Assembly: GCF_047634455.1 (NCBI RefSeq)
Contig: NZ_JBLIAI010000032.1
Location: 1-29,401 of the forward strand
Direction of reading: 5' to 3'
Source: Maritalea sp047634455
Lineage (GTDB): Bacteria > Pseudomonadota > Alphaproteobacteria > Rhizobiales > Devosiaceae
DNA: 29,401 nucleotides
The notes under the pieces were generated by a model. The model saw only the letters and a program-made list of their open reading frames with translations, was not told where the DNA came from and did no database searches. Below, in pieces: positions 1-7,919 of the stretch. Made by a program: the position numbers and the translations under genes. The first letter of the stretch is position 1. Each line of letters starts with the position of its first letter.

Positions 1-145
1 TAATCCCAACAAGCGATCTTTGCAGTTCTGAATAGCGCTTTTTGCCAGGTAATAAATCGCGGATGATCAAGGTCGTCCACTTGCCGCCCAACACGTCGTT
101 TGCACGCGCAACCGGACAAAATTCATCGCAATTACTCATTGTCAT
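1..145 (-). CDS. HxlR-family winged-helix transcriptional regulator (5' end only)
   Basis: Reading the minus strand from the ATG at 145 gives about 48 residues before the window ends. They contain C6-x3-C10-P11 followed by V-A-R-A, then the family's D-V-L-G-G-K-W-T segment and R-Y-S-E-L-Q. This is the typical N-terminus of HxlR/YodB-type regulators, which are dimeric winged-helix proteins. Several members sense electrophiles or thiol stress through an N-terminal cysteine, and C6 or C10 could play that role here (inference). A second in-frame ATG at 139 is an alternative start, and neither has a strong ribosome binding site. The gene is divergent from the small membrane protein at 247 and the two share an operator-like palindrome. 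The C-terminal part lies outside the window, so completeness cannot be judged. Confidence 0.85.
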   Translation of the reverse strand, partial: MTMSNCDEFCPVARANDVLGGKWTTLIIRDLLPGKKRYSELQRSLVGI

Positions 146-169
146 TTTTAGGCCCAATCAAAAAAGTTG

Positions 170-206
170 CACTATACTTTTGGTAACTACTTCCTTTTGT
201 ATAGTG
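170..206. promoter_or_regulatory. Putative HxlR operator overlapping divergent -10 elements
   Basis: A perfect 8-bp inverted repeat, CACTATAC (170-177) and GTATAGTG (199-206), has arm centres 29 bp apart. Each arm contains TATAGT in the outward direction, so each arm can serve as the -10 box of one of the two divergent genes. A regulator bound here would block both promoters. No good -35 box is visible on either side. Assignment to the HxlR protein is inferred from position. Confidence 0.55.
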
Positions 207-246
207 ACTTGTTTAGGTTCTCGCAATCCCAAAGGAGAACGGAAAT

Positions 247-627
247 ATGACAAAACAAAAAGCGCTACTTTGGCTTATTGCCATTTCACAATTCGCACTC
301 GGCGCGTTGATTATCATCATACCCCAGCAATTCTTTTTGATGATGGGATTGAGTAGCCCACCTCTGGACAACAACTACATGTTGGGCATGTTGGGGGCGA
401 GATTTCTTGCCTATGGGACAGGCATGGTGATGTTGGCGCGCCAACCAACTCCGAACTTATTCTGGATCCGCAACATGATATTTGTTCAACTTGTCGACTT
501 TGCAGTCGGTGCGTTTTACCTATTTAGTGGCGTGATTGGTCTCAGTGTTGTTGCGTTCCCCATGTTCAACGCAGCGCTGTTTTCAACATTGTTGTGGTTT
601 TGGTTTCCAAACCGAATAGCGGCATAA
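247..627 (+). CDS. Small integral membrane protein, four predicted helices, function unknown
   Basis: The protein has 126 residues and four hydrophobic segments at about 8-30, 42-62, 70-93 and 96-120. Short charged loops separate them. No catalytic or metal-binding motif is visible and the family was not recognised. The start is supported by AAAGGAGAAC at 230-239, seven bases before the ATG. It is divergent from the HxlR gene. In this family the divergent neighbour is often the main target, so it is probably induced when HxlR is inactivated (inference). A GC-rich hairpin lies just after the stop codon. Confidence 0.75.
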   Translation: MTKQKALLWLIAISQFALGALIIIIPQQFFLMMGLSSPPLDNNYMLGMLGARFLAYGTGMVMLARQPTPNLFWIRNMIFVQLVDFAVGAFYLFSGVIGLSVVAFPMFNAALFSTLLWFWFPNRIAA

Positions 628-633
628 ACATGT

Positions 634-657
634 GGCGGTCGCAATTGTGCGGCCGCC
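634..657 (+). terminator. Hairpin after the small membrane protein gene
   Basis: GGCGGTCGCA (634-643) pairs with TGCGGCCGCC (648-657) with one G-U pair and a 4-base loop. No run of T follows, so it is at best a weak or factor-assisted terminator. Confidence 0.4.
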
Positions 658-722
658 CTTAACGCGCTGGTAGGCTTTTCAGGATAGAAAAAGCTGCGGC
701 CATTTCGGCTATCCTTATGAAT

Positions 723-986
723 TGATTCAATAAAACTCCATAAGCCCCTGAAATTGAATCTCAATTCACAATTTCATTTCCAACAGAAACCAATTGCCGC
801 AATACGCAACTGTCGGCATACTGGTCGACAAGCAGGTCAATTCTGGCCTCACAGACTGATTCAAGAAAATGCTCTAACCATTTGGCTTTGAATCATTTAT
901 CCGCAGCGCAGCTGAAATTACCGCAGGCCCACAAAGGGTTTCCTGCGTGTTTCTCGTTCAGCGCATTTCTTGAATCAATTGAATCA
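723..986. repeat. Cluster of TTGAATCA octamers (GANTC sites) with a possible terminally inverted element
   Basis: The octamer TTGAATCA or its complement TGATTCAA occurs at 723-730, 857-864, 888-895, 970-977 and 979-986. A near copy is at 753-760. Each contains GANTC, the recognition site of the CcrM methyltransferase of alphaproteobacteria. The 857-872 copy, extended through AAGAAAATGC, is repeated in inverted orientation at 963-977 with one base missing. This bounds a possible 121-bp element with 15-16 bp inverted ends and an internal hairpin. GATTCAAT (724-731) and ATTGAATC (753-760) form another perfect inverted pair. Whether this is a mobile-element relic or a methylation-controlled site cannot be told from this window. 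Confidence 0.55.
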
Positions 987-1186
987 CTTAGGCCGAAATC
1001 AGCCCAATTCGTTAGACTGTGGCATCAATCCGAGGGTGGCTCCAAGATAAGTATCCTCCCCCACACGCCAATTTGCGACCTGCTGATGATTGTTTTGACA
1101 CAAATCCATGTGGTGCGCCCGACTGCCAAAGCGCGTCAGCCGCTTCAAATAAGGGGTCTAATGTGGGTTCATGCGACACTCTTGCC

Positions 1187-1215
1187 ACAAAAAAAGGGCC
1201 CCACCGGGGCCCTTT
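1187..1215 (-). terminator. Intrinsic terminator of rpoD
   Basis: AAAGGGCCCC (1193-1202) and GGGGCCCTTT (1206-1215) form a perfect 10-bp stem with a 3-base loop. On the minus strand the stem is followed by an uninterrupted run of T (about seven, counting the stem end), 22 bases after the rpoD stop codon. Confidence 0.9.
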
Positions 1216-1236
1216 AAAATTTCAAAACAATATCGA

Positions 1237-3234
1237 CTAGTTGTCGAGGAACGAGCGTAGCTTACGGCTACGGCTCGGGTGCTTAAGCTTACGCAAGGCT
1301 TTGGCTTCGATCTGACGAATACGTTCGCGCGTCACGCTAAACTGCTGGCCAACTTCTTCCAAAGTATGGTCAGTGTTCATGCCAATACCAAACCGCATCC
1401 GCAACACACGTTCTTCACGTGGCGTCAATGACGCCAAAACGCGTGTTGTTGTTTCACGCAAGTTCGACTGGATCGCCGCATCAATCGGTTGGATCGCATT
1501 GCTGTCAGGAATAAAATCACCAAGGTTGCTGTCTTCTTCGTCACCGATTGGTGTTTCCAAAGAAATTGGTTCTTTAGCAATTTTCAAGACCTTGCGAACT
1601 TTGTCCAAAGGCATTTGCAGCTTTTCGCTCAATTCCTCAGGTGTCGGTTCACGGCCAATTTCGTGCAGCATCTGGCGCGATGTACGAACAATCTTATTGA
1701 TCGTTTCAATCATATGCACCGGAATACGAATCGTGCGCGCTTGGTCGGCTATAGACCGGGTAATCGCTTGACGGATCCACCATGTTGCATAAGTGGAGAA
1801 CTTATAACCACGGCGATATTCAAACTTATCAACGGCCTTCATCAAACCAATATTGCCCTCTTGGATCAAATCCAAGAATTGCAAGCCACGGTTCGTGTAT
1901 TTTTTCGCAATAGAGATCACCAGACGAAGGTTGGCCTCAACCATTTCCTTTTTGGCAATCGCAGCTTCCCGCTCACCTTTTTGCACTTTGTGTACAAGCT
2001 GACGATATTCGGCAATATCAACACCGGTTTCTTGAGCCAATGTTTTAATCTCGTCGCGCAACTCTTCAATCATATTGCGTTCAGCGATTGCAAAGTTGGT
2101 CCAACCCGCGATTGGCAAAGTCGAAACACGATCAATCCATTCAGGGTCAAGTTCTGAACCCTGATATTGCTCCAAGAAATCTAAGCGTTTAATGCCATAG
2201 CTTTCCGCTAAGCGCAGCAAACGACCTTCAATACGCACAAGGCTTTTGTTGATGTCATAGAGCTGTTCAACAAGCGCTTCGATGCGGCCATTGTGAAGTG
2301 ACAGGGATTTGACTTCCTTAATCACTTCAACATGCAAAGCGGCAAGTTTCTTTTTCTGGGCCGTGGTCAGCTCTTTTGATGCAAGCCGAAGTCCAACTTG
2401 CTCATCATGCAACTTGCGCAATTTCGCATAGGTGCTGGCAATCAGATCAAAGATTTCAACAACCTGAGGCTTTAATTCAGCCTCCATAGCTGACAATGAG
2501 AGGTTGTTTTCAAACTCGTCATCATCATCGTCATCATCGTCGTCGTCAGTGCTTTCGCCTTCTTTGCCTTCCGCATTTTCATTCTTGGCTTCTTCTGCTT
2601 TTTTTGCAGCTTCGTCCGAATGAACATTGGGTTCAGCAGTTTTAGCGTCTGGACCTGCGTAGGTTGCTTCCAAATCGATAATATCGCGCAACAATATCTC
2701 GCCTTCAGCAAGCTGGTCGCGCCAAATAATAATCGCCTGGAACGTCAAAGGGCTTTCACAAAGCCCCTCGATCATGGTTTCACGGCCAGCTTCGATACGC
2801 TTGGCGATCGCAATTTCGCCCTCGCGGCTTAAAAGCTCAACGGTCCCCATTTCACGCAAATACATACGCACAGGATCGTCGGTACGGTCGGACCCTTCTC
2901 GCGCATTGGATTTGGATGCAATTGCAGTGCCAGTGGCAACAGCAATTTCGGTGCCAGTTTTGGCCCGTTGCTCTGCCTCGTGCTCTTCCACTTCATCTTC
3001 TTCGATCACGGAGATGCCCATTTCTGAAAGCATCGCCATCACGTCCTCAATTTGTTCCGATGACACTTCGTTAGAAGGCATCACCTCATTGAGGGCGTCA
3101 TAAGTTACATAGCCGCGTTTTTTCGCGAGCTTGATCACTTTCTTGACCGCGGATGCGGAAAGATCGAGAAGTGGGCCATCTTGGCTTTCGCCTGATTCTG
3201 GCTTCTCAGTTTCTTTCTGAGCCTTAGTCGCCAT
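1237..3234 (-). CDS. rpoD: RNA polymerase primary sigma factor RpoD (sigma-70)
   Basis: The 665-residue protein directs RNA polymerase to housekeeping promoters. Region 1.1 is at about 20-95. Region 1.2 (D-D-P-V-R-M-Y-L-R-E-M-G) is near 117-148, followed by a large non-conserved region to about 400. Region 2, with N-L-R-L-V-I-S-I-A-K-K-Y and the Y-A-T-W-W-I-R-Q core, spans about 425-515. Region 3 follows, and region 4.2 with its T-R-E-R-I-R-Q-I-E helix is near 620-655. The length fits group 1 sigma factors of alphaproteobacteria. A run of ten aspartates (residues 230-239, bases 2518-2547) sits in the non-conserved region and is encoded by a simple GAY repeat. The start is supported by AGGAGAA shortly before the ATG. 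The gene lies 183 bp downstream of dnaG in the same direction, the usual macromolecular synthesis arrangement, and ends at a strong terminator. Confidence 0.98.
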   Translation of the reverse strand: MATKAQKETEKPESGESQDGPLLDLSASAVKKVIKLAKKRGYVTYDALNEVMPSNEVSSEQIEDVMAMLSEMGISVIEEDEVEEHEAEQRAKTGTEIAVATGTAIASKSNAREGSDRTDDPVRMYLREMGTVELLSREGEIAIAKRIEAGRETMIEGLCESPLTFQAIIIWRDQLAEGEILLRDIIDLEATYAGPDAKTAEPNVHSDEAAKKAEEAKNENAEGKEGESTDDDDDDDDDDEFENNLSLSAMEAELKPQVVEIFDLIASTYAKLRKLHDEQVGLRLASKELTTAQKKKLAALHVEVIKEVKSLSLHNGRIEALVEQLYDINKSLVRIEGRLLRLAESYGIKRLDFLEQYQGSELDPEWIDRVSTLPIAGWTNFAIAERNMIEELRDEIKTLAQETGVDIAEYRQLVHKVQKGEREAAIAKKEMVEANLRLVISIAKKYTNRGLQFLDLIQEGNIGLMKAVDKFEYRRGYKFSTYATWWIRQAITRSIADQARTIRIPVHMIETINKIVRTSRQMLHEIGREPTPEELSEKLQMPLDKVRKVLKIAKEPISLETPIGDEEDSNLGDFIPDSNAIQPIDAAIQSNLRETTTRVLASLTPREERVLRMRFGIGMNTDHTLEEVGQQFSVTRERIRQIEAKALRKLKHPSRSRKLRSFLDN

Positions 3235-3417
3235 TCACATTCTCCTGAACGGGTAGCCGGCAAAATCGCCGAATGTATGTGGTGAGACAATCAGGCCAAG
3301 ACAAGGGCGATTGTACAATGTTCCCCATAGGGCATAGACAATCATGCTTATCGTTTCGTTACCAAATGCAATAACTTAACAGTTAGATGCACAAAAACGC
3401 CGACCGGACACCTTCAA

Positions 3418-5358
3418 TTACAGGTTCCGCGTCGAGCGCCCAGATAACGAACCAAACCCCTCAATCAGAGCCTCAGTGCCATCAACACTGGTAATCTGGT
3501 TCTGGATGTCTCGCAGCCTTTCATACGACTCTTCGCTCGGGTCACTGCCCAGCGCCAATTCGGCTGCTTTAAGCTCTCTATTTAAGCGATGTGATTTATA
3601 TTGCAAGGCCAAAGCGTGATTCAATCCAACCTCGGCGTCTTGACTGTCCGTATCCAGCGCCACTTGCCATATCCCTTGTTGGCGCACAATGTTGTCAATT
3701 TGCCCCAACTCTATCGCACAACCACTTCGCTCAAGCGCCTCACGCAGCACTTTACTCGTGATTTCATGGTTGGCCGAAACCTGTGCCATCACAACATCCA
3801 AAACCTTGCGCGCAGCAACAGATTGCAGATCAATCTCAGCCAAGTCTTCAAGATGCTGTTCAACCAATTGTGGATGATTGATCAAGCCTACCAAAATCAC
3901 CGCCTCGCGAGAGGCGACAGCGCTCGTTGAACTATTCGCCGAAAGCGTTTTCCGCAGCGCATTCGAAACTTCATATCCGCCACGTTGCGCCTTGGCATTG
4001 GGGCGCACGCCCGCAGCACCGTCTTTTCGATAGCCGCTATTATTCGTGCGGGGTTGCCCGTTATATTGCCGTTTTGGCCGAAAGAACTGGTAGAGTTTGT
4101 CGTTAAATGCTTGCCCATAATGTTTGCGCACAGAGGCATCTGCTATTTCATTCGCGATGTTTTTAAGTTTGTACTCCAAGGCAGCTTTTGCCTCAGGCGT
4201 GCCAACTTTTGCGCTGCGCGTTTCCCGCTCCCACACGGCTTCAGACAAAGGCAAAGCCGTATTCAGCAATTCCTCAAGCCCTTTGCGGCCCTCTTTTTGA
4301 ATCAGATCATCAGGATCAACACCATCCGGCAGTGTAACAATTTGCGCGGACACACCCGGCTTGAGCATCGGCAGCATGATATCCATCGACTTTGACGCCG
4401 CCCGCTGCCCCGCACTATCACCATCAAAACACAGCACCGGATCACTGCTCATCTTCCACAACAAGCCCAAATGCTCGTCCGTCAGCGCCGTACCCAGCGG
4501 CGCCACAGCCCCTTCAAAGCCCACCTGCACCAGCGCGATCACATCCATGTAGCCTTCGACCACGATCAGCGGCTTGCCATCGTGAGATGCTTGGCGAGCC
4601 ATTTGCCCATTGTAAAGCGTACGGCGTTTGTGGAAAAGTTCGGTTTCGGGTGAATTGAGGTATTTAGCCCGCGCTTCAGCTGACATGGCGCGACCGCCAA
4701 AAGCAACAACGCGCCCGCGAAAATCCAAAATGGGAAACATTAAGCGATTGCGGAACCGATCAAACGGCACGGCGATATCGTCACCAGCAATAAGCAGCCC
4801 GCAAGCAATCATTTCGTCTGACGTCACGCCGTTGGACGCTAAATATTCTTTCAATCCGTTGCGGCTTTCAGGGGCAAAGCCCAAACGAAACATTTGCTGG
4901 TATTTCGGCAAAACACCGCGTTCGTGCAAATAGCCACGTGCTCGTGCGCCGACATTGGCAGCCAGCGCTTGTTCAAAATAGCTCGTCGCCAAATCCATAA
5001 CATCGTACAGTGACTTGCGCTTGCGGTCGCGAGCCTCTTCTTGCGCGTCGCGCGCAGGCATTGGGATGCCGGCTTGCCCTGCTAGTTTTTCAACGGCTTC
5101 AGGAAAAGACATGCCAGCCTTTTCAACCAAAAACCGGAAATGATCGCCTGAAACACCGCAACCAAAACAATGATATTGCCCACGCCGATCATCTGCATGA
5201 AAACTGGGTGTTTTTTCACCGTGAAACGGACAGCAGGCCCAAAAATCTCCGCGTTGTGGCTGAGATTTCTTTTTGTCCCATACCACATGCTCTCCCACCA
5301 CTTGAGAGATCGATAATCGATCACGAATGTCGTCAAGGAATTGATCTGTGAACCGCAT
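3418..5358 (-). CDS. dnaG: DNA primase DnaG
   Basis: The 646-residue protein makes RNA primers at the replication fork together with the DnaB helicase. The N-terminal CHC2 zinc finger is complete: C43-x2-H46 and C64-x2-C67. The central Toprim fold has E268 in V-V-E-G-Y-M-D and D312/D314 in F-D-G-D-S-A-G, the metal-binding acidic residues. The last 180 or so residues match the poorly conserved helicase-binding domain. Length is normal for the family. The start is the first ATG of the frame and gives the usual M-R-F-T-D-Q-F-L-D-D-I-R-x-R beginning, although its ribosome binding site is weak. It follows the GNAT gene with a 65-bp gap and precedes rpoD, so co-transcription is likely. Confidence 0.98.
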   Translation of the reverse strand: MRFTDQFLDDIRDRLSISQVVGEHVVWDKKKSQPQRGDFWACCPFHGEKTPSFHADDRRGQYHCFGCGVSGDHFRFLVEKAGMSFPEAVEKLAGQAGIPMPARDAQEEARDRKRKSLYDVMDLATSYFEQALAANVGARARGYLHERGVLPKYQQMFRLGFAPESRNGLKEYLASNGVTSDEMIACGLLIAGDDIAVPFDRFRNRLMFPILDFRGRVVAFGGRAMSAEARAKYLNSPETELFHKRRTLYNGQMARQASHDGKPLIVVEGYMDVIALVQVGFEGAVAPLGTALTDEHLGLLWKMSSDPVLCFDGDSAGQRAASKSMDIMLPMLKPGVSAQIVTLPDGVDPDDLIQKEGRKGLEELLNTALPLSEAVWERETRSAKVGTPEAKAALEYKLKNIANEIADASVRKHYGQAFNDKLYQFFRPKRQYNGQPRTNNSGYRKDGAAGVRPNAKAQRGGYEVSNALRKTLSANSSTSAVASREAVILVGLINHPQLVEQHLEDLAEIDLQSVAARKVLDVVMAQVSANHEITSKVLREALERSGCAIELGQIDNIVRQQGIWQVALDTDSQDAEVGLNHALALQYKSHRLNRELKAAELALGSDPSEESYERLRDIQNQITSVDGTEALIEGFGSLSGRSTRNL

Positions 5359-5423
5359 GGTCTCAATCTAATGGTCAAAGGGAGAGAATGGCAAACCCAA
5401 AGAATGCTTGGTAACAGTTTGGC

Positions 5424-5936
5424 TCAAGTAAGCCAACGTTCAAACGACACCATATCCCCACCAAAACCACGCCGGGCCCCGCCGTCAGTTTCAACGTTGA
5501 AACTTACAAAGCCAGCACGTTCCAAAACCCGGGTCGATCCAACGTTACTGGTGATCGCTCGACCAATTACGCGATTGATCGTAAATTCGTCTTGCAGCAA
5601 TGCAATGCCGCACTCCACCAATCGACCAGCAACGCCCTGACCACTCCAACGCTCAGCAATGCGGTAACCAATTTCGGCCTGATCACCACCAATGGTAAAA
5701 TTAAGACGTCCCACCACTTCATCGCCAACAGTCCCGACAAAATACAGACCCTCACGAGACCGCATATCAAGCAGCAGTACCTCAATTGCATTCTTCATGC
5801 CAGCATCTGTCAGCATTTCGGGCGCACGGGCTGGAACATACTGGCTAAAATAGTCCGTGTTCTCAGTCTCGAAACGCAAAAGCGCCGCACAATGATGCGG
5901 CGCAATCTTTTCAAGTTCAAATTGAACATTTGGCAT
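5424..5936 (-). CDS. GNAT-family N-acetyltransferase, RimJ/RimL type
   Basis: The 170-residue protein has the Acetyltransf_3 pattern. The acetyl-CoA pyrophosphate loop is E-R-W-S-G-Q-G-V-A-G at about residues 97-106. Near 130-142 comes S-N-V-G-S-T-R-V-L-E-R-A-G-F, the usual C-terminal part of motif A/B. Members acetylate protein N-termini or small amines using acetyl-CoA. The substrate here cannot be predicted. The ATG is six bases after the yqeY stop codon with no clear ribosome binding site, which suggests translational coupling. It sits between yqeY and dnaG, which are often adjacent in related genomes, so it looks like an insertion into a conserved block (inference). Confidence 0.85.
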   Translation of the reverse strand: MPNVQFELEKIAPHHCAALLRFETENTDYFSQYVPARAPEMLTDAGMKNAIEVLLLDMRSREGLYFVGTVGDEVVGRLNFTIGGDQAEIGYRIAERWSGQGVAGRLVECGIALLQDEFTINRVIGRAITSNVGSTRVLERAGFVSFNVETDGGARRGFGGDMVSFERWLT

Positions 5937-5942
5937 TGAATA

Positions 5943-6395
5943 CTAGCCGTTCAACGCGGTTTTTACAAACCTTGACGCTTGTCCAAAATCGATACGACCA
6001 GGATATTTCTCTTTGAGCACACCAACAACCTTGCCCATATCGCGCAATCCTTCAGCGCCGGTTTCAGCAATCGCCTCGCCAATGGCAGCTTCCACCTCAT
6101 CCTGGGATAAGGGCTGGGGCAAAAATTCTTGGATAACCGCAATCTCTTCACGCTCTTGGATCGCCAATTCTTCGCGGCCATTTTCAGCATAAACGGTGGC
6201 TGATTCTTCGCGCTGCTTGACCATTTTTTGTAAGATCTGCAAGATCTCCTGCTCGCTCACAGGTTCCTTGCCTTTCCCCCGAGCTTCAATGTCCCGATCC
6301 TTGATCGCGGCATTGATCAACCGGTAAGTGCCGGTTCGACGTGGATCACGCGCCTTAATGGCGATTTTAAGCGCTGAGCTGATTTTATCTCGCAT
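5943..6395 (-). CDS. yqeY: GatB/YqeY domain protein
   Basis: The 150-residue protein is a stand-alone YqeY, related to the tail domain of the tRNA amidotransferase subunit GatB. The sequence begins M-R-D-K-I and carries the family features R-x-x-T-L/Y-R-L-I, V-V-G-V-L-K and a C-terminal F-V-K-T-A-L. A tRNA-linked role is assumed for the family but has not been settled. The ATG at 6395 is chosen because it matches family starts. The open frame extends to a TTG at 6458, but the extra 21 residues are not family-like. The gene heads the minus-strand group yqeY - GNAT - dnaG - rpoD and is divergent from carA, as in many Rhizobiales. Confidence 0.92.
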   Translation of the reverse strand: MRDKISSALKIAIKARDPRRTGTYRLINAAIKDRDIEARGKGKEPVSEQEILQILQKMVKQREESATVYAENGREELAIQEREEIAVIQEFLPQPLSQDEVEAAIGEAIAETGAEGLRDMGKVVGVLKEKYPGRIDFGQASRFVKTALNG

Positions 6396-6521
6396 ATTGT
6401 CGCAAAATTCCTTGATGATTTCAGCGCTGGTTATAACCAACGTGAAGGACAATGCCAATTTTTCTTTTCAGGTCAAACCAACGCATTGATTTTGTTAGGT
6501 TTAATCTTTCCTTCGAATCTG

Positions 6522-6550
6522 TTGACCTCATCGCCGTTCTCACATAATGT
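6522..6550 (+). promoter_or_regulatory. Predicted sigma-70 promoter of carA
   Basis: TTGACC (6522-6527), a 17-bp spacer and TAATGT (6545-6550) predict a start near 6553-6557 and a leader of about 125 bases before the carA ATG. Confidence 0.6.
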
Positions 6551-6554
6551 CCGC

Positions 6555-6638
6555 CCGATCCGGACCAGTTTAAGCGCAACGGGCCTTAAGGCATGCGTAA
6601 ACGCACATCTAAGCGGCAACACTGGACTGAAGGATCGG
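6555..6638 (+). promoter_or_regulatory. Potentially structured carA leader
   Basis: CCGATCC (6555-6561) can pair with GGATCGG (6632-6638). Nested inside, CCAGT (6565-6569) can pair with ACTGG (6621-6625). The enclosed part holds the palindrome GCCTTAAGGC (6583-6592) and the small hairpin TGCGT-AA-ACGCA (6594-6605). Together this gives a closed multi-stem fold just upstream of the carA ribosome binding site. It matches no riboswitch class I recognise. It lacks a terminator-like T run, so any control would be at translation or by protein binding (inference). Confidence 0.3.
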
Positions 6639-6678
6639 TCAAATTTACGCCCACAATAAAGCGTTAAAAGGATTTGAG

Positions 6679-7854
6679 ATGACCGGCTGGCAAGAAGAGA
6701 AAACCACCGCCCTTCTGATTTTGGAAAATGGAACACGCATTGAAGGTCGCGGCCTTGGGGCAACTGGACACGCAGTTGGCGAAGTTTGCTTCAACACCGC
6801 GATGACCGGCTACCAGGAAATTCTGACCGATCTGTCCTATGCAGGTCAAATTATTACCTTCACTTTCCCCCATATCGGAAATGTCGGTGTGAATGATCAG
6901 GATGTCGAAACCCCTGAACATGCCAGCGACACAGGCGCAAAAGGCTGCGTCCTAAAAGCCGACGTCACTAACCCATCCAACTATCGCTCAACCGGGCATC
7001 TGGATGCATGGCTTAAAAAGAAAAACATTATCGGCATTGCAGGCGTCGATACCCGCGCCCTCACCTCCTATATCCGCGAAAAAGGCCTCACCAATGGTGT
7101 GATCGCACACGCACCTGACGGTGTGTTTGACGAAGCTGCACTTGCTCAAGCACTCGCTGGTTTCAAAGGCCTTGAGCATGCCGACTTGGCAGCCGACGTT
7201 TCCACTGCAAAAACTTATGAATGGAAACAAGGTCGTTGGGTGTGGAACCAGGGATTTGCATCTGTCGACAACCCAAAAAATCACATTGTCGCCATCGACT
7301 ATGGGGCAAAGGCCAACATTCTGCGCTGCTTGGCGCATGAATCTGTAACGGTGACGGTTGTGAGTGCGTCAACACCCGCCAAAGACATTCTCGCCTTAAA
7401 CCCAGACGGCATCTTTTTGTCCAACGGACCGGGTGATCCAGCAGCCACCGGCAAATATGCGGTTGGCATTATTAAAGACTTGATTGCCAGTGAAAAGCCA
7501 ATATTTGGCATTTGCTTGGGTCACCAATTGCTTGCGTTAGCATTGGGCGGCAAGACCGTCAAAATGCACCAAGGTCACCACGGCGCAAACCACCCAGTGA
7601 AAGATCTAACGACAGGCAAGGTGGAAATCACCTCGATGAACCACGGCTTCGCGGTGGACGCTGATAGCCTTCCTTTAGGCATCGCGCAGACACATATCTC
7701 ACTGTTTGATCAATCAAACTGCGGCCTGTCGGTTGACGGTAAACCAATATTTTCGGTGCAATATCACCCCGAAGCTTCACCAGGTCCGCATGATAGTCAC
7801 TACTTGTTCAAGCGCTTTATGAACAATGTAAGCAGCGTTAAAACAGTCGCCTAA
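6679..7854 (+). CDS. carA: Carbamoyl-phosphate synthase small (glutamine-hydrolysing) subunit
   Basis: The 391-residue protein releases ammonia from glutamine and passes it to CarB for carbamoyl phosphate synthesis, the shared precursor of pyrimidines and arginine. The N-terminal CPSase small-chain domain spans about 11-150, with G-E-V-C-F-N-T-A-M-T-G-Y-Q-E-I. The C-terminal class I amidotransferase domain has nucleophile C279 in F-G-I-C-L-G-H-Q and the triad partners H363 and E365 in Q-Y-H-P-E-A. All catalytic residues are present and length is normal. AAAAGG about eight bases upstream supports the ATG. carB is 10 kb away on the same strand, separated by unrelated genes. Confidence 0.98.
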   Translation: MTGWQEEKTTALLILENGTRIEGRGLGATGHAVGEVCFNTAMTGYQEILTDLSYAGQIITFTFPHIGNVGVNDQDVETPEHASDTGAKGCVLKADVTNPSNYRSTGHLDAWLKKKNIIGIAGVDTRALTSYIREKGLTNGVIAHAPDGVFDEAALAQALAGFKGLEHADLAADVSTAKTYEWKQGRWVWNQGFASVDNPKNHIVAIDYGAKANILRCLAHESVTVTVVSASTPAKDILALNPDGIFLSNGPGDPAATGKYAVGIIKDLIASEKPIFGICLGHQLLALALGGKTVKMHQGHHGANHPVKDLTTGKVEITSMNHGFAVDADSLPLGIAQTHISLFDQSNCGLSVDGKPIFSVQYHPEASPGPHDSHYLFKRFMNNVSSVKTVA

Positions 7855-7880
7855 TAACGCCCTAAATACACGAACAATAT

Positions 7881-7919
7881 TGAGCGATGGTCTTAAACAA
7901 GGCCGTCGCTCAGTTTTTT
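7881..7919 (+). terminator. Intrinsic terminator of carA
   Basis: A 14-bp stem, 7881-7894 with 7899-7912, has two G-U pairs and a 4-base loop. It is followed by six T (7914-7919). Its right half overlaps the 3' end of the convergent acyltransferase gene. Confidence 0.9.

Larger units (their letters stand above)
628..1192. other. Gene-free stretch with repeats and hairpins
   Basis: No open frame here has a ribosome binding site or recognisable protein. The stretch holds the hairpin at 634-657, a second hairpin with arms AGGATAG (681-687) and CTATCCT (709-715), and a cluster of TTGAATCA/TGATTCAA octamers between 723 and 986. A GC-rich hairpin is formed by CGCAGG (922-927) and CCTGCG (942-947). 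Confidence 0.6.

Noticed and set aside
1051..1062. GTATCCTCCCCC, similar to the start of the sRNA B/C loops
   Set aside because: Only a partial match to CCTCCTCCC, with no closing stem of useful length and no second motif. The nearby terminator belongs to rpoD on the other strand.
882..1217. Open frame of 111 codons on the plus strand
   Set aside because: Starts at TTG without a ribosome binding site, runs through the repeat cluster and into the rpoD terminator, and the product has no family-like pattern.
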